Shown: piece after piece, positions 58,149 to 64,000 of the stretch | How positions within the stretch are numbered: the stretch's first letter is position 1 | Layout: each line of letters starts with the position of its first letter | NCBI GenBank assembly: GCA_963677015.1 | Contig: OY781533.1 | Span: forward strand, 992,001 to 1,056,000 | Reading direction: 5' to 3' | Length of the DNA stretch: 64,000 nt | Source: G963556115 sp963677015 | Lineage (GTDB): Bacteria > Planctomycetota > SZUA-567 | Position numbers and translations under genes: made by a program | Notes under the pieces: generated by a model | Databases searched by the model: none | What the model was told of the DNA's origin: nothing | Seen by the model: the letters and a program-made list of their open reading frames with translations, nothing else

Positions 58149-58192
58149 ATTTAGTTGATAATTTTTGCTGCCTTAATTACCAAGAGAATAAA

Positions 58193-58220
58193 AGTATAGT
58201 TGTTTTGATGGCGCTGTCAA
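58193..58220 (-). promoter_or_regulatory. Promoter of tRNA-Arg
   Basis: On the minus strand a perfect TTGACA (58215-58220) and TATACT (58193-58198) are 16 bases apart. The predicted leader before the mature tRNA is about 38 bases. Confidence 0.72.
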
Positions 58221-58412
58221 TATCATTTGTGAAAAATTTTTATACTTTGATTTGCGGCAGAATAATATACAGTAACGGCGGTATATTAGGGGCGTTGTTA
58301 GGGAAATTAACGACTGTTAATTTGGCGGAAGAGTATAAAATAATGGAAATTGTCCTTTGCTGCCCTATAATAAAAATATTCGGTGTTTTAAGTTAATAAG
58401 GTTAATAAAGCT

Positions 58413-59489
58413 ATGAATCAGGTTAAAATTAAGGATTTTGCTGAAGGAGATATGCTTGAAGGGTTTTATGCGGTGAAGGATGCATCACTGCAGACTACGG
58501 CTTCAGGCAAGAGTTATATCCGAATTACGCTTTCGGACAGTACTGGATCGATAAGCGGTAACATGTGGGATGCATCACGGGAGCTCTTTGCCACCTTTGC
58601 TATCGGTTCGATTATTAAGACGCGGTTTGCAGTTGAGAGTTATCGGGGGAGGCTGCAGGTCAAGCTGGATAAACTTCGGGTTGCAGCGGCAGAGGAGATC
58701 GACTACAGTCAGTTTATTCCAGTGACAAAGTTTGATATAGGGGCGCTTTGGGATGAGTTCTACAGTTATATTGCTGCCATTTCCGACGCTGATTACAGGA
58801 GGCTTCTGGAATATATATTCGCCGACAGCGAGCTTTGTGAGCGCTTCAGGCGTGCTCCTGCGGCTAAAGGGAATCACCATGCTTTTATTGGTGGTCTTTT
58901 GGAGCATACGGTCTCTCTATTGCGCTATGCGGCAGCTTTTGTAATCGCTTCACCGCAGAAGCTGGATCAGGATCTGCTGCTGGCAGGTACCATGCTGCAT
59001 GATATCGGTAAGGTTGAAGAACTCAGTGTCGGGGTCATAATTGATTATACTGATAAAGGCAAGCTTCTGGGGCATCTTATCATTGGCTCGATGCTAGTGG
59101 AAAAGGCTGCAGGAAGATTGACTGGGTTTCCCGAGGAGAAGAAGTGCTTGTTACAGCATATGATTTTGAGTCATCATGGTAAATTTGAATATGGTTCACC
59201 GGTACTTCCGGCTGTTCCTGAGGCGTTCGCGCTGCATCATCTTGATAATCTTGATGCCAAAACTGTTGCCGCCTGCAGAATCTTATCTGAAGACGAATCA
59301 GGAAACTCCTGGACTGAGCGTTCCTGGATGCTTGATACGATGCTTTACAAGCAGGGGTGCGGCAGTTATCCGGAGTCTGTTGTGGAAAGAGAGGAAAGTG
59401 CTGTTGCAGACCGTAATGCGGCAGTGACAGAAAAAGAAACCGCACCGGTTAAAGAGCCGCCGCGTGAAGAATCCGGCAGTTTATTTTGA
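58413..59489 (+). CDS. YhaM-type 3'-5' exoribonuclease (OB-fold plus HD domain)
   Basis: This 358-residue protein has an N-terminal OB-fold (about 1-95, with SYIRITLSDSTGSISGNMWD) and an HD-type metallohydrolase domain (about 155-320). Metal ligands appear in GGLLEHTVSLLR, AGTMLHDIGKVEEL, the HLIIG segment and LSHHGKFEYGSP. This arrangement is that of YhaM, a 3'-5' exonuclease active on RNA and DNA. The last 40 residues are a Glu/Pro-rich tail absent from Firmicute homologues. No strong ribosome-binding site is seen before the ATG. It is convergent with fliD. Confidence 0.85.
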   Translation: MNQVKIKDFAEGDMLEGFYAVKDASLQTTASGKSYIRITLSDSTGSISGNMWDASRELFATFAIGSIIKTRFAVESYRGRLQVKLDKLRVAAAEEIDYSQFIPVTKFDIGALWDEFYSYIAAISDADYRRLLEYIFADSELCERFRRAPAAKGNHHAFIGGLLEHTVSLLRYAAAFVIASPQKLDQDLLLAGTMLHDIGKVEELSVGVIIDYTDKGKLLGHLIIGSMLVEKAAGRLTGFPEEKKCLLQHMILSHHGKFEYGSPVLPAVPEAFALHHLDNLDAKTVAACRILSEDESGNSWTERSWMLDTMLYKQGCGSYPESVVEREESAVADRNAAVTEKETAPVKEPPREESGSLF

Positions 59490-59521
59490 ATTTGAGATTA
59501 CCAGAATTTGATTAAATTAAC

Positions 59522-59553
59522 GGGCACGTCTATTGAGTACATTAGACGTGCCC
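59522..59553. terminator. Terminator between YhaM-like gene and fliD
   Basis: The arms gggcacgtcta and tagacgtgccc are perfect around a ten-base loop. T-tracts are poor on both sides, so strength is uncertain, but the convergent position fits. Confidence 0.75.
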
Positions 59554-59590
59554 TGATATCGAAGGGAAATTTTGAGGCGTACTATGCTGC

Positions 59591-62500
59591 TCAGCTTGAC
59601 CATGATGCGGCCTGAGAGGAGAAGTAATTACCTTGAGCCGTGATGTTGGCAAGGTTCTGCTCCATGTTGGCATATTTGTTGATTAAGTTAAGTTCTTTTT
59701 CTTCCATCCGGTCATTAAGGCTGTCAAGCTGGTCGTCAATATCCGTTGTCTTATCGTTAATAGTTTCCTGAATTGAAGCAAACCAGCCGTTGATACTGTC
59801 GGTTAGGCTGTCTGTGATATTGGCCTGCTGTGCAGACAGTCCCTGTGATTCCATGGCTTCCACCTCGGTAAGGCGGAATTTGTTATCATCGGAATTACTC
59901 TCATACCCGGTTATTCGTACTGCTTTTACCGCGGTAGGGTCGGCAAAACCAATGGTGTTCAGTGACTGGGTGTTGTTGCTTATGTTTCGCAGTTCAACCC
60001 ATTTATTGGTGCTGGCATCAAGATATTCAACCATGAATTTTTTAAGAGCATAGTCGGCAGCCGGCATCTCTTCTGTATCAACATGGTAGATGTTGAGATA
60101 CTCAAGAGTACGGGTTTTATCGAAGTTGATGGTATACTGGTAACCATTTTCTTCATCCATGGCATTACGAGATTCGAAGCCGTTTCCTTCACCGTAATCA
60201 TCCTGATTATTATCACCATTGATGGCATTCTTAGGGTCGGTAGCGCCTTTATCGGTGGTGCTGACTGTCGCCGCCAGATCACTTCGTGCTACATCCATAG
60301 TTTTGCACATCAGGTTCTTTATGGCTTCGTACTTATTGCTTATCATGTCGTTGAGAGTAGAGCTGTCAACTTCGAGCTTTCCGTCATCATTGAATTTTAC
60401 GCCGATATCATACCACATGGTCAGGTCACCCTCTTCCCCTTCGGAAATAGTGAAAAAGGAGTCGGATATACCATTGATAAGTGAACGAATATTACTATCT
60501 GCAAAGAAGACACCTGGGCTTTCGGTCTCTTCATCCCAGTCATCAAATTCGTCAACAAGATCAATAATAGCATTATAGGCACTTACAAGTTCATTTATGC
60601 TGTCTGCAATTTGTGATTTCTCCTGAGAAACGTTGACTGTTACCCAGTCTTCGGTTGTCTGTTTCATACTAATGTCAAGACCTAGGACGGCAGCGTTATT
60701 ATCATTGGTTGGAGAGGTGATCATAACCGGACTGACTCCGCTGTTACCCTGACCATAGAGCAGTACTGCATCCTTACCGCTGGAGGTTTTGTTAAAATCG
60801 AAAGCCGCGATGTCGGTATCAAGGAGCAGATCACTCTCTTTGCCGGAGTTTGAGCTGGTAATTGAGAGGCGGTATGGAGCAAAGTCTGAACCGTCATTGA
60901 TGATGGAACACTGCACGTCAATACCGGAGTTGGCAATATTATTCATTACATCACGCAGATCATCATCAGGATCTACAGTGATGGAACGTTCGAAACTGCC
61001 GTCAACTTCATAATCTCCGCTGCCGAGAAGTCCCAGTTTTTCGGCTGTGGTTCCACCATTGACTTCACGAATAGTAAGCTTGCCTTCTCCATTGGCATCA
61101 TCAAAAATAATGATACCGTCACCGCTGGAGTTAATGCCTGCAGTTATACCTACACCGTCATTATTGATTGCGTCAATAACATCACCAATTGTTTCAGCGC
61201 CGCTGAAAGAGATCTCTGACATCTGTCCGGTAGTATTGGTAATACTTATTTTTCCAGCATAGAATGCAGCGTCACCGGTAAGACTTTCAAGGGTGGTGGA
61301 GCGCGAAATCCATTGGGTGTCCAGATCACCGGCATTAACAGATTCGCCGGATTCAAAGGTTTTACTGGTAAGACCGAGGTCGGTTGCAGTTCTGGAGCTG
61401 GCAAGATTGCTGAAGGTGAGGTCATAACCGCTGTTATTCTCAACTTCGAGTCCATTTTGCGCATTATTCAGACTGAAGTTAATATCAAGTCCCTGAGAAC
61501 TCATCTGTGAGTTGAGTTCTTTGATGAGATCGGTCATACTGTCATCAGAACCGATACCTGAGAGATCAATGGTGTAATCGGTGCCGTTGACACTGGCTGT
61601 AAAACCATCCAGCGTGTTATATTTGGTGCCGTCTGGCATGATACCTTTCATGCCGGCACAACCATTGATACCGTCAAAGATGAACTGAGTGCCTTTAAGA
61701 CCTGTAGTCTCTCCAGAAGCAACATCATTACCGGCAGCAAAACCGATTTTTGAACCAATTAGTCCGGTAACAGTAAGATCTCCTACAACTCCGACAGCCG
61801 CAGAATCTGGACGGGGCAGAGTACCATTGATACCGCCGATGCCTTCACCGGCGATACCGAAGAGCTCGGCAGCGTGGGCGTCAGAACCGATTTCACCAAT
61901 TTTAACCGGCTCGTCACCATTTCCGGTATCTTCGATATCAATACCGGTACCGGCAGAATTGATGCTGGCTTCGAGAAGGACTCCCGCGTCCTGACATTTC
62001 TGGTTGAAGGTATCGATCATGTCGCCAAGCGTTGTCACTCCCTGAAAATCAAAGCTGGTCTCATTTCCTTCAGAATCGGAACAACCTATCTGCCAAGAAT
62101 CGTCGAAAAATTCACCATTTTTCAGATCATCGATAAGGGTGTTTTCATCTACCCATGCAAAGAGATTACTGGTATCTGCCAGAGTGAAGCTGTTGGTTTC
62201 AGGTTCCATGAAGAGCTGAACCTGACAGGTGTCGTTAGGATTGTTGATGGCATCAAGCATATCGCCGACGGTACTGTCTTCTTCAGCGGTAAAGGTTACC
62301 GAGCGTCCGACTTTATCGGTTATGGTTATCTCTTCACCGGCATTAATATTGGCATATTCCTTGAGTGAGGTGTCGCGGCTGAAGCTCTTGGTTCCCATCA
62401 GGCGTTCTATCTGTACGCTGTTGAGGTCGCCGGTGAGTTTGTAACCGGTAAATGAGCTTACTTCATTGGTGTCGGTGTCAATGCCCAGATCAAGGGCTGT

Positions 62501-64000
62501 TGTATTTGAGCTGTCTGCTCCGGTATCACTGCGGACAGTAAAGGTTGTGCCGTCGGTTGTCTCCATTTTAATGCCATTATCATCAAGTGATACATTGAGA
62601 TTGCGGATTTTATTACCGGCATCTGATTCGGCATTTTTAAGTGCATAGATAACATCACCCAGTGTCTGGGCATCACCCAGATCTGCGATATATTCAACAC
62701 CGTCTTTGCGGATAATAACATCGCCGCATTCGCCGTCATTGATACCCAGACCGTCACGCAACATTTTCAGTGAGGTTCTGTCATTAAGTTGATTAATGTT
62801 TGTGCCGATGTACTCGTCGGAAGCCGCATCATAGGTAAGATTGGTAAGACCAAGATCTGTAGCGGTGGTGCCGGAGCCTACATTAGATATATGCATGGTT
62901 TCGGTGCCACCGGCTTTATCGATAATTCTCAGGCCATCGCCATCGACGTAAGCTTCTATACCTGCGCCATAGGTATCATTGATGGTTGTGGTGATGTCTT
63001 TCAGGGTTTCACAGGTGGAGAGATCAATCTCGGTAACGTCTCCATCGGAATTACTGACACGAATTGAACCATGGTAGATTCCAAGTCCGCCGTTGAGTGA
63101 TTTTACTTCGGTATCGCGAACACAGCGCCCGAGAGCATTTTCCAAGGTTATTGTTCCTGAGACAGCTTTGTCGGTAGTTGGATTTGGAAGATCCCATTTA
63201 TAGAGATCATCACCTTCAAAAACTCCGGATAGACCGGAGTTGTCCATCGCGGTTAGAGTGGTGAGTCCCAGATCTTCTGCACAGGTGCTGGCTGGGTTTC
63301 CAGTCGAACCGTCATAGTTGGAGAATACAATAGCCCCGTCATCAGGATTATCACAGGTAATAGACAATCCCATAGGCATGCCGACATCTTCAGCCAGATC
63401 CTGATTGCTCTCATTATAAATATTTACACTTATTTTTATGCCGGCGTTTGATGCCTGTCCGGTAAGTTCGGCGACAACATCAAGCATGGTATCACAACCA
63501 CTCAGATCAATATTAACACTGTTGGCACCCTGATTCAGGGTGATCCAGCCCATATCAACTCCGGCTCCGCCGTTGAAATCTGCAATCTGAGTGTCGAGAT
63601 CATATTCGGACTCAACCTGCTCTGTGCCTATTCCCATTGGCAAAACTGGATCATCCATGCTGGAAAAACCTCCAGACATGAATTTGGCATTGGAGGCCAG
63701 ACGGGCAACTTTAAACTGATGGCTGCCATTAACAGCACTATCGGTGCTGGTTACACTAAGTGCACTTTCATTGCTGGATGAGGCGCTTTTGGTGTTCCAG
63801 ATTGTTGATTCGGCAAGGGTACTGCTCTTATTTGCAAATTCAAGTAAGAGGTTATTTACGCTCTGATATGCTTCAAGCTGCAGATCAAGCTCGGACTTTT
63901 TATTTTCTAGCCTTTTAACCGAAACTCTTTCAATATCCATCAACTGTTCGATAATAGAGTTGGTATCCATGCCGGAGATCAGGCCGCCGATTGTAGAAGT
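59591..64000 (-). CDS. fliD: Giant flagellar filament cap protein FliD, 5' end outside window
   Basis: This is the flagellar hook-associated protein 2, the cap that helps flagellin assemble and contacts surfaces. The open frame runs to the window edge: ten codons before the Met at 63970 read TSTIGGLISG, the typical FliD N-terminus, so the true start lies beyond. At least 1,469 residues are visible, against about 450-650 for usual FliD. The N-terminal domain (IIEQLMDIER...) and C-terminal FliD_C region with coiled coil are present. Between them lie many Flagellin_IN-like segments (motifs such as DTLGDVI or DLGLT recur). Near the C-terminus an F5/8 type C (discoidin-like) domain is inserted. 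Confidence 0.92.
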   Translation of the reverse strand, partial: TSTIGGLISGMDTNSIIEQLMDIERVSVKRLENKKSELDLQLEAYQSVNNLLLEFANKSSTLAESTIWNTKSASSSNESALSVTSTDSAVNGSHQFKVARLASNAKFMSGGFSSMDDPVLPMGIGTEQVESEYDLDTQIADFNGGAGVDMGWITLNQGANSVNIDLSGCDTMLDVVAELTGQASNAGIKISVNIYNESNQDLAEDVGMPMGLSITCDNPDDGAIVFSNYDGSTGNPASTCAEDLGLTTLTAMDNSGLSGVFEGDDLYKWDLPNPTTDKAVSGTITLENALGRCVRDTEVKSLNGGLGIYHGSIRVSNSDGDVTEIDLSTCETLKDITTTINDTYGAGIEAYVDGDGLRIIDKAGGTETMHISNVGSGTTATDLGLTNLTYDAASDEYIGTNINQLNDRTSLKMLRDGLGINDGECGDVIIRKDGVEYIADLGDAQTLGDVIYALKNAESDAGNKIRNLNVSLDDNGIKMETTDGTTFTVRSDTGADSSNTTALDLGIDTDTNEVSSFTGYKLTGDLNSVQIERLMGTKSFSRDTSLKEYANINAGEEITITDKVGRSVTFTAEEDSTVGDMLDAINNPNDTCQVQLFMEPETNSFTLADTSNLFAWVDENTLIDDLKNGEFFDDSWQIGCSDSEGNETSFDFQGVTTLGDMIDTFNQKCQDAGVLLEASINSAGTGIDIEDTGNGDEPVKIGEIGSDAHAAELFGIAGEGIGGINGTLPRPDSAAVGVVGDLTVTGLIGSKIGFAAGNDVASGETTGLKGTQFIFDGINGCAGMKGIMPDGTKYNTLDGFTASVNGTDYTIDLSGIGSDDSMTDLIKELNSQMSSQGLDINFSLNNAQNGLEVENNSGYDLTFSNLASSRTATDLGLTSKTFESGESVNAGDLDTQWISRSTTLESLTGDAAFYAGKISITNTTGQMSEISFSGAETIGDVIDAINNDGVGITAGINSSGDGIIIFDDANGEGKLTIREVNGGTTAEKLGLLGSGDYEVDGSFERSITVDPDDDLRDVMNNIANSGIDVQCSIINDGSDFAPYRLSITSSNSGKESDLLLDTDIAAFDFNKTSSGKDAVLLYGQGNSGVSPVMITSPTNDNNAAVLGLDISMKQTTEDWVTVNVSQEKSQIADSINELVSAYNAIIDLVDEFDDWDEETESPGVFFADSNIRSLINGISDSFFTISEGEEGDLTMWYDIGVKFNDDGKLEVDSSTLNDMISNKYEAIKNLMCKTMDVARSDLAATVSTTDKGATDPKNAINGDNNQDDYGEGNGFESRNAMDEENGYQYTINFDKTRTLEYLNIYHVDTEEMPAADYALKKFMVEYLDASTNKWVELRNISNNTQSLNTIGFADPTAVKAVRITGYESNSDDNKFRLTEVEAMESQGLSAQQANITDSLTDSINGWFASIQETINDKTTDIDDQLDSLNDRMEEKELNLINKYANMEQNLANITAQGNYFSSQAASWSS
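59850..60265 (-). other. Discoidin-like (F5/8 type C) domain within FliD
   Basis: The encoded segment contains DPKNAINGDNN, YQYTINFDKTRTLEYLNIYHV, LKKFMVEYLDASTNKWVEL, AVKAVRITGY and FRLTEVEAME. The order (ligand loop, jelly-roll strands, VRI strand, LTEVEAM ending) is that of discoidin and CBM32 carbohydrate-binding modules. It lies just before the C-terminal coiled coil of FliD and should be displayed at the filament tip. Confidence 0.75.

Noticed and set aside
58121..58396. 91-residue plus-strand ORF
   Set aside because: It runs antisense through the tRNA-Arg gene and its promoter.

Overview
The window comes from a flagellated, probably anaerobic or fermentative diderm bacterium with moderately AT-rich DNA. 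The pointers are a giant FliD cap protein, a Na+-pumping oxaloacetate decarboxylase with ATP-type PEP carboxykinase, FeoAB ferrous-iron uptake, an [FeFe]-hydrogenase-like sensor, and many Sec signal peptides with periplasmic binding proteins. The gene set is compatible with the PVC group (Lentisphaerota-like), but no rRNA or marker set is present, so that placement is a weak inference.

Layout. 0.1-1.7 kb: an HtrA/Deg periplasmic protease. 2-8.7 kb (minus strand): a ribose/galactose-type ABC sugar system with two binding proteins, two permeases and one tandem ATPase. 9.3-12.4 kb (plus strand): an NtrC-type sigma-54 activator followed without a gap by an unusual sensor kinase that starts with an RbsA-like ABC ATPase domain. 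12.7-19.6 kb: PHP hydrolase, gltX, a coiled-coil membrane protein, mreB, plsC and a calcium-binding-repeat protein. 19.9-23.6 kb: methyltransferase, DUF2314-like protein and a degenerate sensor kinase. 23.7-30.7 kb: pckA, oadB-oadA-oadG and divergent birA, a biotin/oxaloacetate/Na+ energy module. 31-34 kb: HdeD-like protein, a double-thioredoxin protein and a lipoprotein.

The centre of interest is 34.3-45.5 kb. Twelve co-directional genes run feoA-feoA-feoB, then a small protein with a GRxR-type HMA-like fold, a repeat-bearing membrane protein, a MamC-like small membrane protein, two P1B-type ATPases with the same GRxR-type N-terminal domain, a protein made of three FeoA-like domains between them, two more glycine-zipper membrane proteins and an EcsC-like protein. 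I read it as a ferrosome (fez, iron-storage organelle) locus fused to ferrous-iron import, with several components that I do not recognise from described fez clusters.

45.7-49.2 kb: an exported acidic coiled-coil protein, a pyrimidine-dimer glycosylase-like protein, and a small phage-derived module (S24 repressor with a duplicated operator, an unknown protein, and a YqaJ-like nuclease that seems to have lost its active site). 49.3-54.5 kb: a hydrogenase-like/chemoreceptor fusion, an AEC permease and an exported PsiD-like pyruvoyl decarboxylase. 54.6-57.7 kb: two half-size DMT permeases, two GNAT acetyltransferases and a Qnr/McbG-like pentapeptide protein, with repeated leader sequences. 58-64 kb: tRNA-Arg(ACG), a YhaM-type exoribonuclease and the 5'-truncated giant fliD, which carries a discoidin-like domain.

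All calls come from reading motifs by eye. No database search was run.
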